Shown here: positions 52,691-61,862 of the stretch, piece by piece
How positions within the stretch are numbered: the first letter of the stretch is position 1
How the letters are laid out: every line of letters starts with the position of its first letter
The notes under the pieces: model-generated
The model's input: only the letters and a program-made list of their open reading frames with translations
Told to the model about the DNA's origin: nothing
Database searches by the model: none
Assembly: GCA_043228905.1 (NCBI GenBank)
Contig: JBHGNT010000008.1
Coordinates: 7,254,001 to 7,318,000, forward strand
From: Azolla caroliniana
Taxonomy: Eukaryota > Polypodiophyta
Length of the DNA stretch: 64,000 nt
Direction: 5' to 3'
Program-made: the position numbers and the translations under genes

Positions 52691-55600
52691 CGGCATGGGA
52701 TGTCTCTCCAATCCGATCCTCTTCCGACATGCTTCCAGCTTGTCGGGTGTGAGCACCTTGGTCAGCATATCCGACCCGTTCTCGTCCGTGTGGATCTTTG
52801 TCAGCACGAACTCCTTGTCTTCTATCCTTTCCCGGATCCAGTGATATCTTCGCTGGATGTGCTTCGTCCGGGAGTGATAGGCCGCGTTCTTCGCAAGGTG
52901 GATTGCACTCTGACTGTCGCAGTAGAGTCGGTACTCCTCCTGCCGGATACCGAGCTCTCTAATGAAGTCCTTCATCCATATTATTTCCTTGCCGGCTTCA
53001 ACAGCTGCCATGTACTCCGCCTCCGTGGTTGACAACGCAACCGTCTTCTGCAGCCTCGATTGCCATGAGACAGCTCCCCCTGCATACGTCATCACATACC
53101 CTGATGTGGACCGGCTGGTATCTGCATCAGCCGACATATCCGAATCGGTGAAGCCGTCGAGTTCGGGCTTGCCGGAGCCGAATCGGAGACACACGTTTGC
53201 CGTGCCCTTCAGGTATCGGAGTATCCATTTCACCGCGTTCCAATGCTCTTTGCCGGGATTGCTCATGTACCGGCTCACCACTCTGACTGCATATCCTATG
53301 TCCGGTCGGGTACACACCATAGCGTACATCAAGCTCCCGACGGCAGAGGCATATGGTACTTTCATCATGTCCTCCTTCTCAGCCTTTGTCTTGGGGCTTT
53401 GCTTGCTGGACAGCTTGCAGTTTGCCGGGAGTGTTGATCCGACCGGTCTTGCTTCCGACATATTGAACCGGTGAAGCACCTTCGTCACGTACTTCTCCTG
53501 TGACAGCCACAGCTGCTTCTTCTTCCGGTCCCGGATGATGTGCATCCCTAGTATCTGCCTCGCCGGACCCAAGTCCTTCATTGAGAAGGTTCGGTGAAGA
53601 GCCTTCTTCAGCATCCGTATCTTGACCTGGTCCCGTCCGACGATCAACATGTCGTCCACGTACAGGAGGAGTATTAGGAAGTCTCCTCCTTCGAACTTCT
53701 TCACAAACACGCAGTGGTCGGACTGCGTTTTGAGGTACCCTTCGTCGGTCATGAAGGAGTCGAATTTCCGGTACCATTGCCGGGGAGCTTGCTTCAGTCC
53801 GTAAAGGCTCTTCTTCAGCCGGCATACCAGGTGCTCCTTCCCTTTCTTCTCGTATCCTTCCGGTTGCTGCATGTAGATCTCTTCATTGAGGTCACCGTGA
53901 AGGAATGCCGTCTTCACGTCCATCTGTTCTACCTCGAGGTCCATGCTTGCCGCTATGCTCAGCACCGTCCGGATGGAGGTCATCTTCACTACCAGGGCAA
54001 ATATCTCGTCGAAGTCGACGCCCTTCTTTTGCTGAAACCCCTTCACCACGATCCTGGCTTTGTATCTCGGGGGGTTTTCGGCATCTCCCGGTTTCAGCTT
54101 GAACACCCACTTGTTTCGAAGTGCCCGCTTTCCTTTCGGCAACTCCACAAGTTCATATGTGTGGTTCTCATGCAGGGAATCCATCTCGTCCTGCATGGCA
54201 CTCAACCACCTGCGACTCTGGGTGTCATGTTTTGCCTCTTCAAAGCTCTCCGGCTCCCCCTCGTCGGTTAGCAGCACGTGCTCTGGTTCCGGAAATCTCC
54301 GGGGGGCCCTTCTCTCTCTTAGAGGATATCTCCGTTCAGAAGCTTCGGTAACCGGTTCTTCCGATTCTTCTTCTTCATCCGAATCCAGTTCGGGGTCGGG
54401 GCCGGTTCCGGTATCGTTTTCATCTTCTTCGGCCGGTTCTGTTTCTTCACCGTCTTCGGCCGGATCCTCGAGTGCTAACCGGTCCCTTGCCGGTCGGGAC
54501 TGTTCCTCGTAGAGTTTATCCTCACCGGTCGACTTGGAGCTCTTCATCTTCTTCTCCGACTCCCAGTCGGCGAGTGTCTTGTCCTCCATGAAGATGATGT
54601 CTCGACTCCTGAATATCTTCTTGTCGACCGGGTCCCATACTCGGTAGCCGAACTCGTCGTCGCCGTAACCGAGGAATATGCATGGCCGGGTCTTCGGATC
54701 TAGCTTTCCTCTCCGGTCCTTTGCCACATGCACGTATGCGAGACACCCGAACACCTTCAGATGCCGGTAAGATACTTCCCTACCGGTCCACACTCTCTGC
54801 GGCGTGTCTCCGTCCAAAGGTACTGAGGGTGATCTGTTTATCACGTATGTCGCCGTCGACATTGCCTCAGCCCAAAACCCCTTGGGTAATTTCGCATGCG
54901 CCAGCATACTCCGGACCCTCTCCATTATGGTCCGGTTCATCCTCTCGGCCAGCCCGTTCAGTTCCGGCGTCTTCGGCACAGTAAACTCGAGCCGGATTCC
55001 CTTCGAGCGACAGTACTCCTGGAACTGTCCCCGGTATTCCCCTCCGTTATCCGCTCGTATCGCTTTCAACTGCTTGCCGGATTCTCTTTCCACTCTCGCG
55101 TGGAGTTCTTTGAAGACGCCCAACACTTGGTCCTTTGTCTTCATCGGTGCCGTCCACAGTTTTCGGCTATGATCATCGATGAATGTTACGAAGTACTGGG
55201 CTCCGCCATGTGACTTCGTTTCTACCTGACACACATCGGTGTGCACCAACTCCAATGGTGCTCTACGTCTCGTCGGTGGCCTTGAGTGGAAGGAGGTTCG
55301 GTTCTGCTTACCGGCCAGGCAATCGGTGCACTTCTCCAGGTGCACATGCTTCACTGGAATAAGGTTGTCTTCTGCAAGCCTCTTCATCCCCTTCTCACTT
55401 ATGTGGCACAGTCTCTTGTGCCACAACTCACCGGCAGTGTCGGCTGCCACATTCAGCTCTTCCGGACATAACCGGGCATTCATCAGGTACAGGGTGTTGT
55501 CTTTCCGGGCCCGAGCCACTATCAGGCTCCCCTTGCTGAACTTCATTACGCCGTTCCGGATGCTACCTGTGTAGCCTTCATCGTCTAGCCTCCTGGCCGA

Positions 55601-56761
55601 AATCAGGTTCAATCGAACTTCCGGAACGTGTCGGACATCCTTCAGCAGCATTTTGCATCCGGTCGGGGTTGTCAGCCACACATCTCCTACGCCGGCAATC
55701 CGGCACGTACCTTCATTTCCCATCCGAACACAGCCATGCTCACCGGCTGTGTAGGATGAGAAGTATCTTCTCTCCGGGGTCAGGTGGAACGATGCTCCGG
55801 AATCGACCACCCAGGTCGTCTCATCGCCGGCAATGTTTAGTTCACCTTCTTCGGTGATGACCATGATTTCTTCCTCACTTGCCACGAGTGCCGTCGTTCC
55901 TTTCCTGTCCTGCCCTCGCCGATCCGAACCTCTCCGGTCCGTGGCTCCCCGGTATGCACCGTTTCTCTCCGGTGACTTCTTCGAATCGGGGTCGTCGGCT
56001 CCGTTGTCTTTTCGATAATGCCGACAATTCTTTCGGAAGTGCCCCGGCTTCCCACAGTGGAAGCATGTGGGCCTTCCTCTTGACTGCGACCGGGTCCCCG
56101 ACTTCTCCCGTCTTTGCGGACTCCGGTTCCATTGTCTTCCCCGATCCGATTCGGTAAGCAGCGCCTTCGGGTCGGAGGCCGGTTCTTTATCTCTCCGACG
56201 CGCTTCCTCATTCAGAATACTCGTCTTTACCGTTTGCAAGGACAAGTTATCTTCTGTGCAGGAGGTGCTGAGAGTCACCACCAAGTTCTCCCAGCTTTCC
56301 GGCAATGTACACATCAGGATGATGGCTTGCATTGCATCCTCCAACGGGAACTTGATCGCCGCAAGCTGATTCACGAATCCCATGAACGTGCTTACGTGTT
56401 CCACCATACTCTCGCCGTCTCGATACTTGAGGTTCACTATCTTCCTCATCAGGGAGGTCCGGTTCAACGCATTCTTCCTCTCGTAGAGGCCCGACAGCTT
56501 CTTCCACATCTCATATGCGTTGGTGTCGTTCGCCACATGTTGTAGGACGCTTACATCGACATATTGTCGGATCGTCGCTACGGCTTTCCGGTTCAGGAGC
56601 TTCCACTCCGACTCAAGTACCCCTTTCGGTATTTCCGACCTGTCAATCGGTTCGTACAGGTCCCGAACAATCAGAAGATCTTCCATCTTGATCTTCCAGT
56701 CGGCGTAATTCTGCGCATTCAGCACCATCATCCCCGGCTGCCCGCTGCCGCCGCCTTCCAT
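52685..56761 (-). CDS. copia-new gag-pol polyprotein, 1,358 aa
   Basis: I start at the ATG at 56761 (MEGGGSGQPGMMVLNAQNYA), 15 bases after the primer site; an in-frame ATG at 56899 lies within the LTR and is less likely. Domains in order: gag core with DWKIKMEDLL and LPESWENLVVTL, zinc knuckle CFHCGKPGHFRKNC (233-246), protease DSGASFHLT (from 320), integrase finger LWHKRLCHIS...CTDCLAGK, catalytic D509, D571 and E606 (DVCQVETK, IRADNGGEY, LNGLAERMN), RT with YVDDMLIVG, RNase H with DADTSRSTSGY and STTEAEYMA. Full length for copia. It resembles the Tork-like group. RT motif DEIFALVVKMTSIR has AL where most copia have SP. Confidence 0.93.
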   Translation of the reverse strand: MEGGGSGQPGMMVLNAQNYADWKIKMEDLLIVRDLYEPIDRSEIPKGVLESEWKLLNRKAVATIRQYVDVSVLQHVANDTNAYEMWKKLSGLYERKNALNRTSLMRKIVNLKYRDGESMVEHVSTFMGFVNQLAAIKFPLEDAMQAIILMCTLPESWENLVVTLSTSCTEDNLSLQTVKTSILNEEARRRDKEPASDPKALLTESDRGRQWNRSPQRREKSGTRSQSRGRPTCFHCGKPGHFRKNCRHYRKDNGADDPDSKKSPERNGAYRGATDRRGSDRRGQDRKGTTALVASEEEIMVITEEGELNIAGDETTWVVDSGASFHLTPERRYFSSYTAGEHGCVRMGNEGTCRIAGVGDVWLTTPTGCKMLLKDVRHVPEVRLNLISARRLDDEGYTGSIRNGVMKFSKGSLIVARARKDNTLYLMNARLCPEELNVAADTAGELWHKRLCHISEKGMKRLAEDNLIPVKHVHLEKCTDCLAGKQNRTSFHSRPPTRRRAPLELVHTDVCQVETKSHGGAQYFVTFIDDHSRKLWTAPMKTKDQVLGVFKELHARVERESGKQLKAIRADNGGEYRGQFQEYCRSKGIRLEFTVPKTPELNGLAERMNRTIMERVRSMLAHAKLPKGFWAEAMSTATYVINRSPSVPLDGDTPQRVWTGREVSYRHLKVFGCLAYVHVAKDRRGKLDPKTRPCIFLGYGDDEFGYRVWDPVDKKIFRSRDIIFMEDKTLADWESEKKMKSSKSTGEDKLYEEQSRPARDRLALEDPAEDGEETEPAEEDENDTGTGPDPELDSDEEEESEEPVTEASERRYPLRERRAPRRFPEPEHVLLTDEGEPESFEEAKHDTQSRRWLSAMQDEMDSLHENHTYELVELPKGKRALRNKWVFKLKPGDAENPPRYKARIVVKGFQQKKGVDFDEIFALVVKMTSIRTVLSIAASMDLEVEQMDVKTAFLHGDLNEEIYMQQPEGYEKKGKEHLVCRLKKSLYGLKQAPRQWYRKFDSFMTDEGYLKTQSDHCVFVKKFEGGDFLILLLYVDDMLIVGRDQVKIRMLKKALHRTFSMKDLGPARQILGMHIIRDRKKKQLWLSQEKYVTKVLHRFNMSEARPVGSTLPANCKLSSKQSPKTKAEKEDMMKVPYASAVGSLMYAMVCTRPDIGYAVRVVSRYMSNPGKEHWNAVKWILRYLKGTANVCLRFGSGKPELDGFTDSDMSADADTSRSTSGYVMTYAGGAVSWQSRLQKTVALSTTEAEYMAAVEAGKEIIWMKDFIRELGIRQEEYRLYCDSQSAIHLAKNAAYHSRTKHIQRRYHWIRERIEDKEFVLTKIHTDENGSDMLTKVLTPDKLEACRKRIGLERHPMPK

Positions 56762-56775
56762 TTTCTGCAACAATC

Positions 56776-56787
56776 GCTCTGATACCA
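56776..56787 (-). other. copia-new primer binding site (initiator Met tRNA)
   Basis: TGGTATCAGAGC three bases after the 5' LTR, complementary to the 3' end of plant initiator methionine tRNA. This is the standard copia primer and contrasts with the self-primer-like sites of gypsy-1/2. Confidence 0.9.
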
Positions 56788-56790
56788 GTT

Positions 56791-57411
56791 TGTTGGGTTT
56801 CGATCGTTCGATTAACCTTCTCCACTCGGCCACAACCGAGTAATCGCGGATCAATGCAGCAGAAAATAGGAACCAAACGAAGAAACAAAACGCGAACACA
56901 AGGATTAACGTGGAAAATCCTAAAGGGGAAAAACCACGGGAGTACGAGACTCCAAACCAACACTATACAAACGAAGTATACAATGGCGAGCTGCAAGGCG
57001 ACGACCTTGAGCTCGCTGTCCTCGCCACAGGCGGCGGAAGTACACAGAGGCGTCGACCTCTTCCTCTCTCTCTCTCTCGCGATCTATCTCTCTCTCTCTC
57101 ACGGCTGCTCTCTCTCTTCACTCCTCTAGAGTGGAAAAACAGAAAAATGAATAGCAACACAAAAACAGTTTGCCCTAAGTCATATTTATACATATATGAC
57201 TTTGGGGCTATTTACAACTATAGCCTCAGGGGCCCTTAGCAGACATATTCACGGATATGTCCCTGCATCCGGATCTCTTCTTCGGGTACATTCGTCATCC
57301 GACTCTGACGTCGGGGTCTTCATCATCCGGTTCCGAAACCGAAACCGGGCTTGTCGGCATTCACCTTCGGACATCCGACCATCCCATCCGAAAGGGACCG
57401 TAATCCCAACA
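56791..57411 (-). repeat. 5' LTR of copia-new
   Basis: 621 bp, apparently identical to the 3' LTR. It drives transcription of the minus strand. Confidence 0.92.
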
Positions 57412-57416
57412 CTTTT

Positions 57417-57590
57417 ATAGGCAAGAAAGGAGCCGTTTCCCATTAACTTCCTACCTACCGAATCTACCTACCTAGGATCTTCTATGTACCTAATTCTCCC
57501 TTATGTACTACATAAGACGCACGTGCTTGAAGAGCCGGTTCCTATGCTCCGGTGCACCGATTCCGCTTGTGGACGGTTTTCTTCACGACA
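57417..57590 (-). repeat. 5' LTR of copy C, outer piece
   Basis: 174 bp from ATAGGCAAGAAAGG to TTCTTCACGACA, the transcription-start-distal part in the minus orientation. Followed by target duplicate GCGT. Confidence 0.85.
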
Positions 57591-57594
57591 GCGT

Positions 57595-58180
57595 GCGCGC
57601 CCTTTAATGTATATAATAGAGAATTAGGTACAAAGGTATATCCTAGGTAGTTAGATTCGGTAGGTAGGAAGTTAATGAGGGAAACGGCTCCCTTCTTGAA
57701 GTTATAAAAGAGAGGGAGACGCGGGGAGAAGGGGGATGATTATTATTGAGGAGGACGAAGTGTTGTCGGACCGTAACCGAACGCTTCTCCTCTATTCGTT
57801 CTCCATCGCTCTTCTCTGCAGGTTTTCGGGGGGCTCGCGCTGCTTCGAGGAACGCCCGTGTGCTTCCGGCAACACCTCCATCCTATCCCCTTTCGTGCGC
57901 AGACGAGCAGGCATCGACATCTGTTGACCGGCTTGTTCGGTTGTAACCACTCGCGTGCTCTGTTGTTTATTTGTCATTCATAAATATACAAACATTCGTG
58001 TCTCTCTGTCTCTGTGTCCATTCGTGTCTTCTGCGTTGACAGGGTCGTGTCCCTGAGTTTCTTTGCTCATACGTAACCGAGCGTCTCTCTCTTTCTCTTT
58101 CCCCTTCTATCACCTGCTCTTTGGTTCAAGACCCCGATGGTCCCGCCTCGTTCTCCACGCACGCGCGTAGTAACGCGACA
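57595..58180 (+). repeat. 3' LTR of copy B, right piece
   Basis: 586 bp continuing 45136-45202, including TATAAAA near 57704, and ending TAACGCGACA. Very similar to 38244-38829. Target duplicate CCGT follows. Confidence 0.85.
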
Positions 58181-58184
58181 CCGT

Positions 58185-58559
58185 GGGCAAAAAACCATGG
58201 TTTTAGCCCGTGGTTTTAACCCATGGTTTCAGCCCGTGGGTTTAGCCCATGGTTTTTGCATGGAGAGACCTATAAAAGCTTGTAGTTGGGCTTGTGTAAG
58301 GGAGGCAAGTGATGTAAGTAAAAAAGAAACTTTTAATCAAAGATCTGAGTTATCCTAATGTTGATGTATCTTGTCTCGTAAACTAAAGTCAAGGGTTCAA
58401 TCTGAATCTGAATCTGAATCTCTCTCTCTCTCTCTCTCTTCATCCATCTATCTATCTTCAATACTTTCTCGCTTACGCCACTAAAAACATCGAATCCTTC
58501 CGGTCTACGACCCCGGTGGTTCCGCTTCATTTCGTGAACACCCGAGGATTTCCTCGACA
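58185..58559 (+). repeat. 3' LTR of gypsy-4, right piece
   Basis: It continues from 38176 and ends GGATTTCCTCGACA. It includes the ATGG palindromic repeat (58190-58262) and 'cttgtctcgtaaactaaagt', matching 'cttgtctctcaaatctaaagt' in the 5' LTR. A (CT)n tract lies at 58419-58438. Confidence 0.8.
58190..58262. repeat. alternating ACCATGG / GCCCGTGG palindromic repeat
   Basis: Five ~13-bp units alternate CCATGGTTTTAG and CCCGTGGTTTTA. CCATGG and the long AAAAACCATGGTTTT segment are self-complementary. It lies within the LTR upstream of the expected promoter; it has no visible counterpart in the 5' LTR. Confidence 0.7.
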
Positions 58560-60266
58560 TCGGTTTCCGTTGATCGTCGAAGCTTATCCTTCTCGTGTAG
58601 CGGCTTCTCCTTTTCTTCCTTCAATTGGTCATTTAATTGGCAGGTTTTCCGGAGATTTTCTTCGAGTCTTCGTTTCTCATCCTTCGCTGCCTTCTTCTAC
58701 TCTCGTTCTCTAGCCCTCAAGGCCTCCTGGGCTTCTAACTCTTCCCTGAGAGTGGAGAGTTCTTGTTCTCGTGTAATACTTGTGTCTGGTGTTGTAGGAG
58801 CTACCAGCGTGTTATCCATCAGTTCAGTCACTGGCAGCATCGGTTCTAGTCCTATCGGCCCCGTATTGACCTGTCTGGCCGCATTTGCTTTTGCCTTCTC
58901 AACATCTTCCTCCTTGACCGGGCCTTCTCGAGTTCTTCGATTGTGGCGAACAACCGATCCCATTGTGCTCTCTCTTCCGCTTCAACTGGCTTACCACCCC
59001 GGCCACCTGCTCTCTGATCCATCACAGCCATTGACTATCGGTGCCTTGTTGCCTTGCCGGTTCTGGTTGCAGTGTTGGCTCTGCTCTCACCACAAACCCT
59101 TGTTGTAATGTCATCTCTCGCGGCAACTCCTTCTCTTGTTGTGCCTGTTGACTCGGTGAGATTGGTGCTTCTGTTACCGTTACTGGCTGAACAGGCTTTG
59201 TTTTCTTCCTTGGCTCTAGTCCCTCAGAGTGGGGTGTCGGTGTGCTATCCTTTACCAAACCCGCTTCGTCCCTTTTCTGCTCCGCGTCGCTTCTCTTCCA
59301 ACGACGTAGGAGAGTATCAACGGGTTCTTCCTCCGCCTCCTCCTCTTGGGTTCCCATGTTTATCACTTGAGCCAAGTTAGGCGGCTCTTGCTCTTGCCGA
59401 CGCAATTTGATTTTAAGAGGCCTAACCGGTTGCTCTAACTCTGCATGCCGCTTCTGACTAGACTGCTCCTTTTCTTTTTGTGATGAACCCCCCTCTGTCC
59501 AATCAGGAGCGTGTTTGGCAAGGAGTTGTTGTCGCTTCGAGGGCTTGTTTGGCGTCGTATCGGCCGTTCAGCTCTGCGTCTTTGCCTTTAATGTTAGCAT
59601 TGGCGGTACCACGAGAGTGAGCCATTGAGCCATTGTTGTCCACACCTTCTTGCCGTCTACCACCAATTGTATGGCCGCTCGCAAACAATCAACGATGATT
59701 ACCGTCCAATACACTTTTACTCCTTCGTATGTGGCGATGATGAATCCGGCTTTGTTCTTTGGCATTGTCGAGGGTCGGGGTTGCACAAACCCGTACTCGT
59801 GGAGCACACGAGCTACTTCTCGGAACAGGGCGTCGTCGCCGCCCTGTGTTCGGTATGCTTTGCTGGCGAGGGAGTACTCCCCGAAGAACTTCGTCAACGT
59901 CTCTGGGGAAGGATTCTCAATGGAGTAGATCCCACCCTCTGGCAATCCGATTAAGGCGCATATGGCCTCCTTCGTAATTACTTCTAGGTCGATCTTCTTC
60001 GCGACCTTTTCTGCTTCTTTGTGTGGAGGTGCCTCTGCTATCTGTAGGAAGCCCTCCAAGCCATGTTGAGTGAACCATTTCTTGGCAGTCTCGGAAAGCG
60101 CCATGGGCTCCAACATGTCCTCTGTTTTGGTGTAGATGGGGAGCTTTGGTGTGCCTGTGGTAGCTTCTGGCGTTCGCCTAATCACCTGTATCCGCCTCTG
60201 TGTGCTAAGTGCTCTGTGTTCACAAAATGAGAGAGACTCTATTATGTAGAGGTTTTGTGTTCCCAT
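58560..60266 (-). pseudogene. Ret5 coiled-coil gene, N-terminal part
   Basis: Start ATG at 60266 (MGTQNLYIIESLSFCEHRAL; in-frame ATGs up to 60305). Residues 1-230 form a compact-looking domain with KKWFTQHGLEGFLQIAEAP, ITKEAICALIGLPEGGIYSI, RTQGGDDALFREVARVLHEY and VYWTVIIVDCLRAAIQLVVD. After one TGA (59568, likely from CGA) a Pro/Glu/Gln-rich linker follows (KIKLRRQEQEPPNLAQ), then Glu/Lys/Arg-rich coiled coil. About two frameshifts occur near 59030 and 58900. The lay-out (helical N-domain, linker, long coiled coil) loosely recalls proteins called putative plant transposon proteins, but I cannot assign a family. It is not a host gene copy that I recognise. Confidence 0.6.
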
Positions 60267-60387
60267 CCTTGCCGCCTTTTCTCGATTCCCGCGCATGCAC
60301 ATCATGTGCTTTTAATAGTGGTTGTGTGATGTGTGGTGGACTTTAAATGACTGACATCACATTGTTTTGAGGTGTTCGTTCATTGAC

Positions 60388-60477
60388 CGTCTGTCCGCTC
60401 TTATAATTATCATAATTTATCTAATTACAACTCCCAAAACCGGCTCCCCTTTCATACTCTGGCCTAACCGACCAACA
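60388..60477 (-). repeat. remnant of the Ret5 5' LTR
   Basis: Matches 21079-21168 almost base for base ('cgctcttataattatcataa' through 'ctaaccgaccaaca'). To the left the similarity stops, so most of this LTR and the primer site were lost or never present. Target duplicate TGATT follows. Confidence 0.7.
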
Positions 60478-61092
60478 TGATTCGGCCACCCCAAAATTCA
60501 AGTCTAGACTAGTCGCGAAAGGGTTTCGACAAGAATACAAGGTTGACTTCGACAAAGTCTTTTCACCAATGGTGAAAATGACAACCCTACGCTTTATGCT
60601 TAGTGTTGTCGCAACTGAGATTTTGGAGTTAATTTAGCTAGATGTAAAAACGACATTCCTCCATGGTGATCTAGAGGCGGAAATTTATATGGAGTACTTG
60701 AAAGGCTTCATGGTATCCGTCCAGGAACATTTATTCTACCAACTCAAGAAGATTCTATACATCTTGAAGTAGGCACCCAAACAATAGTACAAGAAGTTCA
60801 ACGACTTCATCCAATCATTCGACTTCTCAAAGAGTGATGAGGACCATTGCCTCTTCACCAAAATAGCTCGAGATGGGTCACCCATCTTCTCATCATTTAC
60901 ATGGATGACATGTTACTCTCCAGTTGGCATGCCAGAGAGCTCTCCGAACTCGTTTGGCAATTGCGGTTGAAGTTCGCCATGAAGGACATCAGTTTGGTGA
61001 GACACATTTTAGGGATGAGGATAAATCGGCTTCAGAATCAAAGACAATTGTTGTTGTCTCAAGCCAACTATATTGGCCATGTTTTGGAACGT
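60478..61092 (+). pseudogene. copia-old reverse transcriptase remnant
   Basis: Continues from 20729 in frame: FKSRLVAKGFRQEYKVDFDK, SPMVKMTTLRFMLSVVA, DVKTTFLHGDLEAEIYME and, near 60890, the YMDDMLL catalytic site (in the frame starting at 60847), then LVRHILGMRINRLQNQRQLL. Stops and frame changes are frequent. Cut at ACGT (61089-61092) by copy D. Confidence 0.8.
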
Positions 61093-61787
61093 TGTCGCGT
61101 TGTTACGCGCGTGGGTGGAGAACGAGGCGGGACCACCGGGGTCTTGGACCGAGAAATAGCTGAGAAGGAGGAGAACGGAAAGACAACAAACGCACTTGCA
61201 CACGCGCAGACACGGGAGAACACAGGAATCACAGTCCAACAACACAGCAAAACGAGACGACTAGAAGTTCAAGTATATGAACACGTATGTATATATATAT
61301 ATATATATATATCAAGACGGTTACAACTAACAGGCCGGCAAGGCGAACACCGACGCCTGTTCACTCACACACAGAAGAGCGAGATGGAGACTCTACCGAA
61401 AGCACACGGGCGTTCCACGGAGCAGAGTCAACCTCCCGAAAACCTGCGCAAAATGGCTATGGAGAGTGGTAGAGGAGAAGGGCTCGGTCCCAGTCCGGCA
61501 ACATTTCGTCCTCTCTCTAACGCGCGATACCTTTTCCATTCCTCTCCCTCTCTTTTATAGCCCAAGGAGGGAGGGTGTTATCATCTGTTACATCACATTA
61601 ATTCTCTGTCCTTTCGGACAGAGATACACCTCGATTCTCTCCCTATTGAATGCGTGCTACCTAGGATTTCACCTCAGGCGACTTGTACCTACCTACTTAC
61701 CATACAACGAAAAGTGTGCTCACGTGTAAGGGCCGGTTTACACACACTAAACTCGGTTTCCGCCTAGGGACGGTTTTCTTCACAACA
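61093..61787 (-). repeat. 3' LTR of copy D
   Basis: 695 bp, TGTTGTGAAGAAAACCG on the minus strand to CAACGCGACA. It contains a (TA)n tract at 61290-61311, which accounts for part of its extra length. Confidence 0.85.
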
Positions 61788-61862
61788 TCCGCCCCCACCT
61801 AACCGCGCATCCACCGGTATGCGCCAAAATTGTGCTTTTGCTGGAGAAAACCGGTCCATGCT

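Larger units (their letters stand above)
52054..57411 (-). mobile_element. copia-new: intact, recent Ty1/copia element
   Basis: It is flanked by CTTTT (52049-52053 and 57412-57416). Two 621-bp LTRs in which I see no difference, an initiator-Met-tRNA primer site (TGGTATCAGAGC, 56787-56776), one open polyprotein and a purine tract AAGTGAAGGGGGAG next to the 3' LTR are all present. It is the youngest layer of the nest and the only element here with no visible damage. Confidence 0.93.
45203..57590 (-). mobile_element. gypsy-3 copy C, nearly intact (contains copia-new)
   Basis: It is flanked by GCGT (45199-45202 and 57591-57594) in the 3' LTR of copy B. LTRs are 45203-45846 and 51584-52053 plus 57417-57590, each 644 bp in total and differing at few sites. 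The internal region reads gag-protease, shift site, pol on the minus strand. I find only two disabling changes: TGA at 50707-50709 in gag and TAG at 46758-46760 in pol, both single C to T steps. This is the best copy for reading the family. Confidence 0.9.
38177..58180 (+). mobile_element. gypsy-3 copy B (contains copy C)
   Basis: It is flanked by CCGT (38173-38176 and 58181-58184) in the gypsy-4 3' LTR. The 5' LTR is 38177-38829; the 3' LTR is 45136-45202 plus 57595-58180, and both total 653 bp. Internal DNA runs 38830-45135 with a copia solo LTR at 43674-44315. Coding damage: a deletion near 39268 and stops at about 40468, 40851, 42893, 43171, 43294 and 43449. Confidence 0.9.
22847..58559 (+). 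mobile_element. gypsy-4: gag-only gypsy-type element holding copies A and B
   Basis: It is flanked by the 4-bp duplication TCGG (22843-22846 and 58560-58563); removing it restores the Ret5 reading frame. Own parts: 5' LTR 22847-23970, gag start 24042-24238, gag remainder 35787-37484, spacer with the purine tract GGTGGGGGTGGA, 3' LTR 37905-38176 plus 58185-58559. No protease, RT or integrase is present in its roughly 2.1 kb of remaining internal DNA. It shares with gypsy-3 the terminal TGTYGT...CGACA, the purine tract, a TGGTGAACC-type primer site, a related gag and CG-centred target duplications. Confidence 0.8.
20730..60477 (-). mobile_element. Ret5: LTR-type element on the minus strand encoding one long coiled-coil protein, no pol seen
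   Basis: Its ends are TGTTGTCACCGG... at 20730 and ...CCGACCAACA at 60477, flanked by the 5-bp duplication TGATT (20725-20729 and 60478-60482) inside the RT of copia-old. The left end is a 439-bp LTR; an ~88-bp piece matching its inner end is all that remains of the right one. Own internal DNA is 21169-22846 plus 58564-60387, about 3.5 kb. It holds one gene and no RT, RNase H or integrase. Gypsy-4 and everything within it lie in the middle. It is a non-autonomous element or an undescribed type. Confidence 0.7.

Noticed and set aside
58560-60266. A host gene on the minus strand
   Set aside because: It is bounded by TGATT duplications and matching terminal repeats inside copia-old, has no introns and continues across gypsy-4 only after excision, so it belongs to Ret5.
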